32,434 nucleotides of DNA from JBHIEE01 sp046760445 (GCA_046760445.1 JBHIEE010000018.1:1-32434), one strand, 5' to 3'; counted from the first letter of the stretch, positions 7,342-16,695 are shown. Notes: a model not told the origin generated them from the letters alone. Numbers and translations: made by a program.

Positions 7342-7416
7342 GTGATTTCGAAGAAGAAAGAGGATCCTAAGTTTAATAAAATAAATAGGTTGGAGGAAAT
7401 AAAAGAAAAACAGTGA
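7342..7416 (+). CDS. Possible 24-codon leader peptide overlapping the mreB start
   Basis: A GTG-initiated frame of 24 codons ends in TGA at 7414-7416, sharing the four bases GTGA with the mreB start codon, a classic coupling arrangement. An even shorter ATG frame (7319-7345) overlaps it in the same way. The peptide is Lys/Glu-rich (VISKKKEDPKF...) and unrecognised. Overlap by chance is quite possible. Confidence 0.25.
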   Translation: MISKKKEDPKFNKINRLEEIKEKQ

Positions 7417-8441
7417 ATATAATTTCTTGGCTTCGCGATAGACTCACTTGTGATTTAGCCGTTGATTTAGGAACAGCCAATACTTTAGTTTATTTAAAAG
7501 GGAAGGGAATAGTGGTTAACGAACCTTCAATTGTCGTGCTCAATAAAACTAACGGGAAATTAGAAGCCGTTGGAAGAATAGCTAAAGAAATGTTAGGAAA
7601 AACCCCGAATAATATCATGGCTATTAAACCCCTAAGAGATGGGGTTATTGCTGATTTTGAAGTAACTGAGAAAATGCTCGATTATTTCATCAAGAAGGCC
7701 TTAGATAAAAACCGATGGGTTAGACCACGGATTGTGATTAGTATTCCTACGGGAATAACTCAAGTAGAAAGAAGAGCGGTTAAAGATGTTGCCTTGAGAG
7801 CTCGGGCAAGTGAAGTCTACTTAGTTGAACAACCAATGTCTGCTGCAGTAGGCGCTGAATTACCTATTTGTGAGCCAACTGGAAATATGATTGTTGATAT
7901 TGGAGGGGGGACAACTGATATTGCAGTCATTTCTTTAGCCGGAATAGTATTCAATCACTCAATTAGAATTGCTGGAAATGAGATGGATGAAGCGATAATT
8001 CAATGCCTCAAGAAAAAATATAACCTTCTTATAGGAGAAAGAACAGCAGAAATGGTAAAGATTCAAATTGGTTCGGCATATCCATTAGAGGAACCAATGA
8101 CTATGGAAATAAAAGGGAGAGATCTAAGAGAAGGAATTCCAAAAGTAGTTGTTCTCGATGATCAAGAAATTAGGGAAGCTTTAGAAAGTGTCGTCTCTAC
8201 GATTATTAATGCCATTAAAATTGCCTTAGAGAAAACTCCTCCTGAATTAGCAGCTGATATAATTGATCGAGGAATAATTTTGACCGGAGGGGGGTCATTG
8301 CTTAGAAATTTGGATAAAAGATTATGTGAAGAAACCCAGTTGCCTATTTTTAGAACAGATGACTCTTTCACTTCTGTAGTTTTAGGCGCGGGGAAAATGT
8401 TAGATGATATCAAACTCCTGAAGAAAATTTCTTTAAGCTAA
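7413..8441 (+). CDS. mreB: Rod-shape-determining actin homologue MreB
   Basis: At 342 residues this is the normal length for MreB, the bacterial actin that organises cell-wall synthesis under the inner membrane. The actin-fold nucleotide site is clear: phosphate 1 loop LAVDLGTANTLVY (15-27), phosphate 2 DIGGGTTDIAVIS, and adenosine motif GGGSLLRNLD near the end. The amphipathic start MNIISWLRDRL suits membrane contact. The start is GTG, overlapping a small upstream frame. GGAGG lies 16 nt upstream, rather far, and no other start is available before the in-frame stop at 7386. It is first of five shape genes. Confidence 0.97.
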   Translation: MNIISWLRDRLTCDLAVDLGTANTLVYLKGKGIVVNEPSIVVLNKTNGKLEAVGRIAKEMLGKTPNNIMAIKPLRDGVIADFEVTEKMLDYFIKKALDKNRWVRPRIVISIPTGITQVERRAVKDVALRARASEVYLVEQPMSAAVGAELPICEPTGNMIVDIGGGTTDIAVISLAGIVFNHSIRIAGNEMDEAIIQCLKKKYNLLIGERTAEMVKIQIGSAYPLEEPMTMEIKGRDLREGIPKVVVLDDQEIREALESVVSTIINAIKIALEKTPPELAADIIDRGIILTGGGSLLRNLDKRLCEETQLPIFRTDDSFTSVVLGAGKMLDDIKLLKKISLS

Positions 8442-8454
8442 CACTCATAAATCT

Positions 8455-9291
8455 ATGCCCTTTGTCTTAACTATAAGAAAAAAGTTAGCGGTATTAATTA
8501 TTCTCCTTTTGGTTCATCTAATTATTATCTCTATCCAAGTTCCCTTAGGAAAGGAGGTAAGTCTTTTTCTTAAAAAATCGATATTTTCTATTTTTTCTCC
8601 GATTCAAAATGGGATTTACTCAGTGCAAAAATCAATAAAAGGATCATGGGAGAAATACATTTATTTAAGGAATGTCTATCAAGAGCATGAAAAGTTAAAA
8701 AAGGAAGTTTTTTCTCTGCGCCAACAAAATATATTCTTGGGAAGAGAATTAAAAAAGCTTAAGAAAGAGAGAATGATTAAAAGATTAAGACCTGGCGATG
8801 ACTTTTTGATTGCTCAAGTAATTGGGATTGATTCATTTAACATATATCGCAGCTTAGTGGTTAATAAAGGTTCCAAGGAGGGGGTTAAAAGGAATTTTCC
8901 TGTTTTGGATGAGAAAGGATATTTAGTAGGAAAGACAGTTATGCCCATTTCCAAAAGTGAGGCTACTGTGCAATTGATTACTGATATAGATAGTGGAGTA
9001 GGTATTATTTCTGCCCACACAAAAGCAATTGGGGTGTTAACCGGAGACCTAAATGGAAAGTGTTATTTCAAATATGTTTATCTTACTGGAGAAATAAAAG
9101 AAGGTGAAGAAGTGCTCACTTCTGGCTTTGATTTTGTTTATCCTCCAGGGATTAAAGTGGGAAAAGTTATTCGAATAGAATCAGGTAGGTCTTTATTCAA
9201 AGAAATAGAAGTTTTGCCCTATTTTAGGCTGAATGACTTAGAAAATGTAGTAATTTTAATCACTGGCTCAGAAGATTATCTATCACAATGA
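8455..9291 (+). CDS. mreC: Rod-shape-determining protein MreC
   Basis: The 278-residue bitopic protein has a transmembrane helix at about 11-27, a coiled coil at about 70-105 (HEKLKKEVFSLRQQ and beyond) and the periplasmic beta-barrel domains typical of MreC. Conserved features include the VNKGSKEGV turn and a GDLNGKC...EVLTSG...YPPGIKVGKV region. MreC links the MreB filament to PBP2 in the periplasm. It starts 13 bp after mreB and its stop overlaps the mreD start by four bases. Confidence 0.95.
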   Translation: MPFVLTIRKKLAVLIILLLVHLIIISIQVPLGKEVSLFLKKSIFSIFSPIQNGIYSVQKSIKGSWEKYIYLRNVYQEHEKLKKEVFSLRQQNIFLGRELKKLKKERMIKRLRPGDDFLIAQVIGIDSFNIYRSLVVNKGSKEGVKRNFPVLDEKGYLVGKTVMPISKSEATVQLITDIDSGVGIISAHTKAIGVLTGDLNGKCYFKYVYLTGEIKEGEEVLTSGFDFVYPPGIKVGKVIRIESGRSLFKEIEVLPYFRLNDLENVVILITGSEDYLSQ

Positions 9292-9770
9292 GAGATATTA
9301 TTAAGATTGGTGTTGGGCTTATCATTGCTTTTTTAATCCAGACTTCTATAATGCGTATTTCTGTCTCTTCTCTCTTATATATAAATGTTTTTTCCTTGGT
9401 GGTAATTTATTCAGCAGTGACTAAAGGAGAAGTATATGGAATGTTTACTGGTACGATAGCTGGATTAATTCAAGATTCTTTCTCTTTTACTATCTTTGGA
9501 ATAAGCGGCTTTTCTAAGACTATTTTAGGCTTTTTAGTTGGCGCAGTAGCCCAGATAGTTGATGTTAGTAAGTTTCTTATTATATTTATTCTTATTTTTC
9601 TGGGTATATTGATTGAATTAACCTCTGTCTTCTTTCTTCATTATTTAGTAGAAATTAAAGTAGGAGTTTTTGGAAAAAAGATATTTTTCTTCCAGCCATT
9701 ATTAACTGCTCTTTTAGGCAGTATTACTTTTATCTTAGAAAATAAAGTCAAACAAAAATGGAAGAAATAA
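9288..9770 (+). CDS. mreD: Rod-shape-determining protein MreD
   Basis: This 160-residue integral membrane protein has about five hydrophobic helices, matching MreD in size, hydropathy and position. It contains the characteristic GEVYGMFTGTIAGLIQDSF segment that follows the second helix in this family. It starts inside the mreC stop (ATGA) and its 3' end overlaps the next gene by 13 bp, so the operon is tightly packed. MreD is a structural partner of MreC and PBP2 in the elongasome. Confidence 0.93.
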   Translation: MRDIIKIGVGLIIAFLIQTSIMRISVSSLLYINVFSLVVIYSAVTKGEVYGMFTGTIAGLIQDSFSFTIFGISGFSKTILGFLVGAVAQIVDVSKFLIIFILIFLGILIELTSVFFLHYLVEIKVGVFGKKIFFFQPLLTALLGSITFILENKVKQKWKK

Positions 9771-11572
9771 GAATTTATGAAGATCTTTCCCCTCTTCTTA
9801 GAAGGGCTAAAATATCTTTCGGTATGGTTGGAGTTTTGCTTTTAATCTTATTAATTCTATTTTGGAAAATTCAGATTTTAGATCATAACCAGTATTTAAT
9901 TCGTTCAGAACAAAATAGGATCAGAGAAGTAACTGTTCCTGCTTCAAGAGGATTAATTAAGGATCGAAATGGGATTATCCTGGCTGAGAATAGAGCTTCT
10001 TTTAATGCTTCAATAATTAGAGAAAACTGCCAGAATTTTAATGAATCTTTAGTTAGGATTTCCAAAATTTTAAGTTTAGACAAGAAAATTTTAAAAGAAA
10101 GAATTAATCAATATAAATTTTATCCCATATTTAAACCAATCATCCTTAAAGAAAATTTGAGCATGAAGGAGGTGGCTTCAATTGAAGCGAGAAAATTACA
10201 GCTCCCTGAGTTAATTATTCAAGTGGAGCCAAAAAGATACTACCCGTTTGGTAGTCTGGCGGCCCATGTGATTGGCTATGTCCAGGAAGTTTCGAGAGAA
10301 GAACTGAGGAAGAGTGAATACCATCATTTGAAAATGGGGGATATTATAGGTAAATCTGGAGTAGAAAGAAAATATGACTTCAAGTTAAGAGGAAAAAATG
10401 GCAAAATAAAAAAAGTAGTTAACAGTCATGGGCGTTTCGTAGAAGACATCAGTCATCAGCGTTCCATTCCTGGGCAAGATTTAATATTAACCTTAGATTA
10501 TGATTTACAAAAAAAAGTTGAGCAATTATTAGGTGGAAGAGAAGGAGCAATCGTAGTTCTCAATCCGACTAGTGGTGAGATTTTAGCATTGGCCAGTAGT
10601 CCTACTTATGATCCCAACAAATTTGTTAGAAGATTTAATCAAAAGGAGTGGAAGAAATTAATCAATGATCCAAAATCTCCCTTGGAGAACAGAGCCTTGC
10701 GAGGGTTATATGCTCCTGGTTCAGTTTTTAAGTTAACTATAGCTTTAGCTGCATTAGAAAAAGGTTTAATAAATCCTAATTCTTCTTTTTTCTGCTCAGG
10801 GGCAGCTAATTTTTATGGTAGGATTTTCTCCTGTTGGGATCAATCTGGTCATGGTTGGGTGAATCTTTATAATGGAATTAAGCATTCTTGCAATATCTAT
10901 TTTTATAATTTAGGTAAGCTATTGGGTATTAAGGAAATAGAAAATTGGGCCTATCAATTAGGTTTAGGTTGTCCCACGAGGATTGATTTACCAGGTGAGA
11001 AAGAAGGATTGGTGCCTTCTCCTGAATGGAAGATGAAAAATCGTCAAACTCCCTGGTTTTCAGGAGAGACAATTACTCTTTCTATTGGTCAGGGGGCTTT
11101 GTTAGTCACTCCACTTCAAATTGCGATTCAGACAGCGATAATTGCTAACCGAGGAATAAAAGTTATTCCTCACTTATTAAAATCTTGGAGTGAATCAAAG
11201 GAAGACAATAATGAAGAACGGTATATTAAAGAAAAAGTGAATATAAATAAAGAATCTTTCGAAAGGGTAATTTCTGGGATGTGGGGAGTAGTTAATGATC
11301 AAGGCACTGGCCGAGCAGCCAGAATTAAGGGTTATGATGTATGCGGGAAAACTGGTTCGACTCAGGTCATTAGTAAAAGAAAAGACTCAAAGAACACAAG
11401 AGAAGTGACTACTCATTCTTGGTTTATTGGTTTTGCTCCCCGGGATAAGCCTCAGATTGTAGTAACTGTAATAGTTGAATATGGAGGAATGGGTGGAGAG
11501 ACGGCTGCTCCGTTGGCCAGGAAAATTTTTGAATTATACCGAAAGAAAAATGATTCCTCGGAAGCTAATTAG
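9758..11572 (+). CDS. mrdA: Penicillin-binding protein 2, elongation transpeptidase
   Basis: This 604-residue class B PBP crosslinks peptidoglycan during cell elongation. It has one membrane helix (about 20-42), a PBP dimerisation domain (about 55-230) including SRGLIKDRNG and GVERKYD, and a transpeptidase domain with all three active-site motifs: SVFK (nucleophile Ser322, Lys325), SCN (377-379) and KTG (531-533). Its place between mreD and rodA and the FKLTIALAALEKG context make PBP2/MrdA rather than the divisome PBP3 the best call. Confidence 0.96.
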   Translation: MEEIRIYEDLSPLLRRAKISFGMVGVLLLILLILFWKIQILDHNQYLIRSEQNRIREVTVPASRGLIKDRNGIILAENRASFNASIIRENCQNFNESLVRISKILSLDKKILKERINQYKFYPIFKPIILKENLSMKEVASIEARKLQLPELIIQVEPKRYYPFGSLAAHVIGYVQEVSREELRKSEYHHLKMGDIIGKSGVERKYDFKLRGKNGKIKKVVNSHGRFVEDISHQRSIPGQDLILTLDYDLQKKVEQLLGGREGAIVVLNPTSGEILALASSPTYDPNKFVRRFNQKEWKKLINDPKSPLENRALRGLYAPGSVFKLTIALAALEKGLINPNSSFFCSGAANFYGRIFSCWDQSGHGWVNLYNGIKHSCNIYFYNLGKLLGIKEIENWAYQLGLGCPTRIDLPGEKEGLVPSPEWKMKNRQTPWFSGETITLSIGQGALLVTPLQIAIQTAIIANRGIKVIPHLLKSWSESKEDNNEERYIKEKVNINKESFERVISGMWGVVNDQGTGRAARIKGYDVCGKTGSTQVISKRKDSKNTREVTTHSWFIGFAPRDKPQIVVTVIVEYGGMGGETAAPLARKIFELYRKKNDSSEAN

Positions 11573-12641
11573 TTATATTGACTGGACTCTTATTGGAGTT
11601 TTAATCTTAATTTCAATTATTGGGGTATTTGTAATTTACAGTGCCTCTCACTACATCGAGGGAAAATTCTATCTGAAACAAATTATCTGGATTGTATTTA
11701 GTTTAGTTGCTCTTTTGATTATCATTTCTGTAGATTATCATAGATTAGTCAGTAATGGGATCCCAATTTATTTTGGAATGATTCTTGTTTTAATTTTCCT
11801 GCTTATTTTTGGAAAATCAGTTAGTGGAGCAAAAAGTTGGATTAATTTAGGATTCTTCAATATTCAGCCTTCAGAGTTTACCAAAATAGCTGTTATCTTA
11901 GTCTTAGCTAATATTCTTTCTCGGGTAAGGTGGGATTATATTTCTTGGAAAGAAAAACTTTTGGGAGGAGGAATAGTTTGTTTACCCATAGTTCTTATAA
12001 TTTTACAACCAGATTTAGGGACTGCTATGACTTATCTCCCCATTTATTTGGCAGCTTTATTTATTACTGGTTTAAATAAGAAGATTTTAATTATTTTATT
12101 GTTAATTTTATTTATGCTCAGCTTAGCTGGTTGGAATTTTATTTTAAAAGATTATCAAAGAGAAAGAATTGTTACTTTCCTTTTTCCGGAAAAGGATCCA
12201 TTAGGATCAGGTTATCATATCATTCAATCCAAGATAGCCATAGGTTCTGGAGGATTCTTAGGGAAAGGATATAAAAAGGGAACTCAAAGTCAATTAAAAT
12301 TTTTACCTGCTCGACACACAGACTTCATTCTTTCTGTTTTGGGAGAAGAATTTGGTTATCTGGGAATAATTGTTATATTTTCCTTATATTTTGTGTTGTT
12401 CTATCGTCTTTTTCATTCAATTGATGAAGCAAAAGACAGAACAGGGATTTATCTTATTTTTTTAGTTTCTATTTTATTGATTTTTCAATTTTTAATTAAT
12501 GTCGCCATGGTAATAGGATTTTTTCCGGTAGCTGGTATTCCCTTACCTTTAATGAGTTACGGAGGTTCGGCGTTAATAACCACTTATTTAGGAATAGGAC
12601 TTGTAATCAATGTTAAAATGAGAAAATTTGTTTATGGTTAA
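11550..12641 (+). CDS. rodA: SEDS peptidoglycan polymerase RodA
   Basis: I start this gene at ATG 11550 (363 residues), not at the longer in-frame ATG 11475, because MIPRKLISYIDWTLIG is the normal RodA start and the extra 25 residues lie wholly within the PBP2 gene. About ten transmembrane helices. SEDS motifs are present: SGAKSWINLG, QPSEFTKIA, QPDLGTA, RHTDFILSVLGEEFG (its Asp corresponds to the catalytic Asp of RodA) and FFPVAGIPLPLMSYGGS. RodA polymerises glycan strands in complex with the PBP2 encoded just upstream. Overlap with that gene is 23 bp. Confidence 0.95.
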   Translation: MIPRKLISYIDWTLIGVLILISIIGVFVIYSASHYIEGKFYLKQIIWIVFSLVALLIIISVDYHRLVSNGIPIYFGMILVLIFLLIFGKSVSGAKSWINLGFFNIQPSEFTKIAVILVLANILSRVRWDYISWKEKLLGGGIVCLPIVLIILQPDLGTAMTYLPIYLAALFITGLNKKILIILLLILFMLSLAGWNFILKDYQRERIVTFLFPEKDPLGSGYHIIQSKIAIGSGGFLGKGYKKGTQSQLKFLPARHTDFILSVLGEEFGYLGIIVIFSLYFVLFYRLFHSIDEAKDRTGIYLIFLVSILLIFQFLINVAMVIGFFPVAGIPLPLMSYGGSALITTYLGIGLVINVKMRKFVYG

Positions 12642-12649
12642 CTCATATA

Positions 12650-15181
12650 ATGAATATAGATAAAGAATTATGGAAGATACTAAGAAGAGTTGAGAAGCCT
12701 TCGCGATATATTGGTCATGAATGGAATGAAATAAAAAAAGACCCTACCAAAGTTAAAACTAAAGTAGCCCTTATTTTTCCTGATGCTTATGAGGTAGGTA
12801 TGTCTTACTTGGGTCAAAAAATACTCTACTTTATTTTAAATCAAAGGTCAGATATTTTAGCTGAGAGAGTGTTTGCTCCTTGGACAGATTTTGAGAGAGA
12901 AATTCGTTCTCGAGGAATTCCGTTGTTTTCTTTGGAGAATAGAATTCCTTTGAAAGAATTTGATATTTTAGGTTTTTCTCTTCTCTATGAGCTTAATTAT
13001 TCAAATGTCTTAAATATATTAAACTTAGGCTATATTCCATTAAAATCCTCCAAGAGAGATATGAATTATCCTTTAGTCATTGCTGGAGGACCAGCTTCTT
13101 TTAATCCTGAACCATTGGCGGATTTTATTGATCTTTATCTAATCGGAGATGGAGAAGAAGCTTTTTTGGAACTTATTGATAAATATCAAGAATTAAAAAA
13201 TAAAGTTAAAAATAAAATTGAGGTTTTGAAAGCATTAGCTGAAATTAAAGGTACTTATGTTCCTTCTTTTTATATTCCTTATCTTCCTGTCAACTCTTCT
13301 CTTTTAGCCGTTAAACCAAAGGATTCTTTTCCAGATAAAATTGAAAAAAGAATTGCCTTGGATTTAAATCAATATCCCTTTCCAGAAAAAATTGTTGTTC
13401 CTTCGACAGAGATAATTTTTGATCGGGTTTCCATGGAGATTTCTCGAGGATGTCCTCAACGATGCAGATTTTGTCAAGCAGCCAGCATTTATTCTCCGTT
13501 TAGGGTTAGAAACCCCAATAAAGTGATAGAAAATACCCTCAATAGTCTTGATGTCACTGGCTACGAAGATGCTTCTCTTACTACCTTAAGTCCAACTGAT
13601 TATCCTTACCTTGAAGAGACTACCAAGATTTTGATGGATAGTTTCACTGCGCAAAAAATTTCTCTTTCATTATCTGCTTTAAGACCAGTTGGTCTTTCAG
13701 AAGAAATAATTCAGAATATTAAAAGAGTTCGGAAGACAGGATTTACTCTGGCCCCTGAGGCTGGCACAGAAAGGCTGAGAAAAGTAATTAATAAAAATCT
13801 TTGTGAAGAAGAAATACTTGATACAGCTTCAAAAGCTTTTAGCCTGGGATGGAGAATTTTGAAACTTTATTTTATGCTTGGTTTACCCACTGAGGGAAGG
13901 GAAGATTTAGAAGGAATAATTGACCTGGTGAAAAAGCTATTTAATTTAGGACGGAAGAAGTTAGGTGTCTATCCCACAATAAATTTAAGTTTGACTTCTT
14001 TTATCCCAAAGCCTCATACTTCCTTTCAGTGGATGGCTATGGAGCAGGAAGAAGTTTTAAAAGAAAAATTTAAATTTATTAAACAAAATTTAAAAAGATA
14101 TTCTTTTATAAAGTTTAAAGACCACTCAGTTAAAATGAGTATCATTGAGGTTGTGTTTTCAAGGGGGGATAGAAGATTAAATCAGGCTTTAGAATTAGCC
14201 TGGCAAAAAGGAGCACGGTTTGACAGCTGGAAAGATAAATTCAATTATCAAATTTGGGAAGAAGCGTTTACTCAAAGTGGGATCAATCGAGATATTTACC
14301 TCTCAACTATTTCTAAAAAGGCAATTCTTCCCTGGGAACATATTGAAACAGGTTTCACAAAGTCTTATTTGCTTCAAGAAATGAAAAAGAGTTTCCAAGA
14401 AGAGAGGACTCCTTCTTGTCTGGAAAATAAATGTGGATTATGTCAAGGCTGTAATTTTTGGGCTATGTTTAAGAAAGAGTTTAAAGAAAAAATTGAAATT
14501 CCAAAGAGAAAAGTTGACTATTTAGGGGAAAAAAAGGAGAAAATTATCCATTATCGAGCAATTTACGCCAAATTAAATGAAGCCAGATTCTGTTCTCATC
14601 TTGATTTAATACATATTATTGAAAGAGCTTTTCGAAGGGCTAAAATTTCAGTTCTCTTTTCGCAGGGATTTCACCCTAAGGTGGTCATTTCTTACTCTCC
14701 AGCTCTCCCTCTCGGAATGGAAGGAAAAAACGAAGTGCTGGAATTTAAGTCTGAATATTTATTTAAAGAAAAGGAATTTTTAGATAAAATAAATAAATTT
14801 TTACCTTCCGGAATTCGATTCTTGAGTTTAAAGAAAATTGTTCAATATCAGGGTAAATTGCCACACATTATAAAGGGTTTTCGTTATTCTTTGCAACTCG
14901 ATGATGAAGAAGTAAAAAAAGCAATAGAAAAAATTAAACAGGAAAAACAATGGAATTTTCTCTCTGATTTAGAAGTTCATCAGAAAATAATAGACCAGAT
15001 GAGTTCAGAAAATGAACTGCTGGAAAATGTTTATCTAAGTCAAGAAGAAAATAAGATTTATTTCCAGGTTAAATTTAAACCAGAAAAGCCCTTGAGAATC
15101 CAGGAAATAATTGCCAAGTATTATCAACTTGAAAATCCTGTGTATTTAATTTCTCGGAAGGAAATTTTGCTTTTAAATTGA
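12650..15181 (+). CDS. B12-binding radical SAM protein fused to a DUF2344 domain (TIGR03960/TIGR03936 type)
   Basis: This 843-residue protein starts 8 bp after rodA. Residues about 35-190 form a B12-binding-like domain. The radical SAM core has CPQRCRFC (Cys268, Cys272, Cys275), ligating the SAM-cleaving 4Fe-4S cluster. A second Cys group (C590-x4-C595-x2-C598-x2-C601) could hold another cluster. From about 633 the YRAIYAKLNEARFCSHLDLIH domain matches DUF2344, which is separate in some bacteria and fused here. The family is widespread, often near ribonuclease G or ribosomal genes L21/L27, and its substrate is, to my knowledge, not established. Here it closes the mre-rod operon. No clear ribosome-binding site is seen, so coupling to rodA is likely. 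Confidence 0.9.
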   Translation: MNIDKELWKILRRVEKPSRYIGHEWNEIKKDPTKVKTKVALIFPDAYEVGMSYLGQKILYFILNQRSDILAERVFAPWTDFEREIRSRGIPLFSLENRIPLKEFDILGFSLLYELNYSNVLNILNLGYIPLKSSKRDMNYPLVIAGGPASFNPEPLADFIDLYLIGDGEEAFLELIDKYQELKNKVKNKIEVLKALAEIKGTYVPSFYIPYLPVNSSLLAVKPKDSFPDKIEKRIALDLNQYPFPEKIVVPSTEIIFDRVSMEISRGCPQRCRFCQAASIYSPFRVRNPNKVIENTLNSLDVTGYEDASLTTLSPTDYPYLEETTKILMDSFTAQKISLSLSALRPVGLSEEIIQNIKRVRKTGFTLAPEAGTERLRKVINKNLCEEEILDTASKAFSLGWRILKLYFMLGLPTEGREDLEGIIDLVKKLFNLGRKKLGVYPTINLSLTSFIPKPHTSFQWMAMEQEEVLKEKFKFIKQNLKRYSFIKFKDHSVKMSIIEVVFSRGDRRLNQALELAWQKGARFDSWKDKFNYQIWEEAFTQSGINRDIYLSTISKKAILPWEHIETGFTKSYLLQEMKKSFQEERTPSCLENKCGLCQGCNFWAMFKKEFKEKIEIPKRKVDYLGEKKEKIIHYRAIYAKLNEARFCSHLDLIHIIERAFRRAKISVLFSQGFHPKVVISYSPALPLGMEGKNEVLEFKSEYLFKEKEFLDKINKFLPSGIRFLSLKKIVQYQGKLPHIIKGFRYSLQLDDEEVKKAIEKIKQEKQWNFLSDLEVHQKIIDQMSSENELLENVYLSQEENKIYFQVKFKPEKPLRIQEIIAKYYQLENPVYLISRKEILLLN

Positions 15182-15206
15182 CAAAAATTGGAGTTTAAAG
15201 TATAAA
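15178..15206 (+). promoter_or_regulatory. Near-consensus sigma-70 promoter for acyl-CoA dehydrogenase
   Basis: TTGACA (15178-15183), 17-nt spacer, TATAAA (15201-15206): 11 of 12 consensus bases. The -35 box includes the stop codon of the radical SAM gene, so the next gene has its own strong promoter. It predicts a leader of about 80 nt. Confidence 0.7.
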
Positions 15207-15295
15207 AGTTGAATAAATGATGAGAAAACAAAAGAAATATTGGAGACAGAAGAAAATAAGAAGAAAATGTTTTTCTAAGATTAAGGAGGTTGAAA

Positions 15296-16444
15296 GTGAT
15301 AGATTTTAGTTTAAGTGAAGAACAATTGGCTCTTCAACAAATGGCAAGAGAATTTGCTGAAAAAGAAATGAAGCCTGTAGCAGCTAAATATGATCGTGAA
15401 GATGAATTTCCTTGGGAAGTAATGAAAAAAGCTTTTGAAGTAGGCTTTTTAGCTTCTTCAATTCCGGAGGAATATGGGGGTGGCGGGCTTTCCACCTTGG
15501 ATACAGTGATTGTTAGTGAAGAATTGGCTGCTGGTTGTGCTGGAATGTTTACTTCCATTATGGCTAACTCCTTAGCTTTGACTCCAATAATCCTTTTTGG
15601 AACAGACGAACAGAAGAAGAAGTTTCTTACTCCTTTTACCAAAGAAATGATGTTTGCTGCTCTTTGTCTGACTGAAAGAGAGGCTGGATCAGATGCTGGC
15701 AAAGTCACTACTTCAGCTAAAAAAGTTGGTTCAGAGTATATTATAAACGGTGCTAAATGTTTCATTACTAATGGAGGAGTAGCCAAATTATTTGTTGTGT
15801 TTGCCAATACTGCTAAAGAAAAAGGAACTCGAGGAATGACTGCCTTTATTGTTTCTGGCGATAGTCCTGGAATTAAAATTGGTAAAATAGAAGATAAGAT
15901 GGGGCATCGGGCTTCAAATACAGCTGAAATTTTTTTTGATGAAGTAAAAGTTCCAGAAGAAAATATTTTAGGAAAAGAAGGATTAGGATTTGTTGTTGCA
16001 ATGAAGACCTTGGACAAAGCTCGACCAAGTGTTGGGGCAGCAGGTGTAGGAGTGGCTCGAGCAGCAATGGAATACGCCATTAACTATGCTAAGACCAGAA
16101 TTCAGTTTGGCAAACCAATTGCTCTTTTTCAGCATATAGCTTTTAAGCTTGCGGATATGGCGACTGAAATAAATGCCGCCCGTCATCTTGTCTGGCATTC
16201 CGCTTGGCTTATCAATAATAACCGAAAAGCATCCAAAGAAGCTGCTATGGCTAAGGCTTATGCTTCTGATGTAGCAATGAGAGTGACTGTTGAGGCTCTC
16301 CAGATTTTTGGTGGGTATGGCTATATGAAGGATTATCCAATGGAAAAATTAATGAGAGATGCAAAGCTGCTTCAGATTTACGAAGGAACAAATGAAATTC
16401 AGCGATTAGTCATTTCCAGAGAAGTGATAGGACCAATAAAATAA
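15296..16444 (+). CDS. Acyl-CoA dehydrogenase
   Basis: I choose GTG 15296 (382 residues) because AAGGAGG ends six bases before it; the in-frame TTG at 15290 abuts that site and is too close. The FAD flavoenzyme oxidises a short or branched acyl-CoA to the 2-enoyl-CoA. Visible signatures are LTEREAGSDAG and CFITNGG (FAD/substrate contacts), the RIQFGKPIALFQ segment, IFGGYGYMKDYP and YEGTNEIQRL with Glu363, the catalytic base position of the short-chain and butyryl types. No electron-transfer flavoprotein or beta-oxidation partners lie nearby, so the acyl substrate and electron acceptor are unknown. It has its own promoter and ends against a repeat element. Confidence 0.95.
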   Translation: MIDFSLSEEQLALQQMAREFAEKEMKPVAAKYDREDEFPWEVMKKAFEVGFLASSIPEEYGGGGLSTLDTVIVSEELAAGCAGMFTSIMANSLALTPIILFGTDEQKKKFLTPFTKEMMFAALCLTEREAGSDAGKVTTSAKKVGSEYIINGAKCFITNGGVAKLFVVFANTAKEKGTRGMTAFIVSGDSPGIKIGKIEDKMGHRASNTAEIFFDEVKVPEENILGKEGLGFVVAMKTLDKARPSVGAAGVGVARAAMEYAINYAKTRIQFGKPIALFQHIAFKLADMATEINAARHLVWHSAWLINNNRKASKEAAMAKAYASDVAMRVTVEALQIFGGYGYMKDYPMEKLMRDAKLLQIYEGTNEIQRLVISREVIGPIK

Positions 16445-16445
16445 A

Positions 16446-16695
16446 TTCCAAATCTCAAACAAATTCAAAATTCAAATACATTAATTCCCAACTACCTTAT
16501 TTTGAACATTTAAATTTCGGATTTAAGTATTGTTTGCCTCGCACCGACCTCGTCCTGGTTCCACTGAGTCACCACGGCTCGGCTGAGCTCGCCGAAGTCG
16601 AAGTGAGGCTCGGCCCGAAGGAGTGCTCGGACTTCGATGAGCTCAGTCGAATCGCACGAGGTGTTATTTGGAATTTGAAGTTTGAGATTGAATGA
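16446..16695. repeat. Inverted-repeat element with GC-rich core at a convergent gene junction
   Basis: The left arm (from 16446, ATTCCAAATCTCAAAC) and right arm (to about 16695; its complement reads ATTCAATCTCAAAC) are imperfect inverted repeats of some 30 bp. Between them, 16536-16660 is a GC-rich block unlike the AT-rich surroundings, full of CTCGGCTGAGCTCGCC and TTCGATGAGCTCAGTCGAA type palindromes. It separates the convergent acyl-CoA dehydrogenase and thioredoxin-like genes, and the right arm encodes the last residues of the latter. It could act as a bidirectional terminator, a REP/MITE-like element or both. Confidence 0.6.

Noticed and set aside
15217..15309. Small Lys/Arg-rich frame before acyl-CoA dehydrogenase
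   Set aside because: No ribosome-binding site; it contains the acyl-CoA dehydrogenase start region in another frame and is probably leader sequence.
15334..16080. Long minus-strand open frame of 248 codons
   Set aside because: It is the antisense of the acyl-CoA dehydrogenase gene, has no recognisable domain and no ribosome-binding site.
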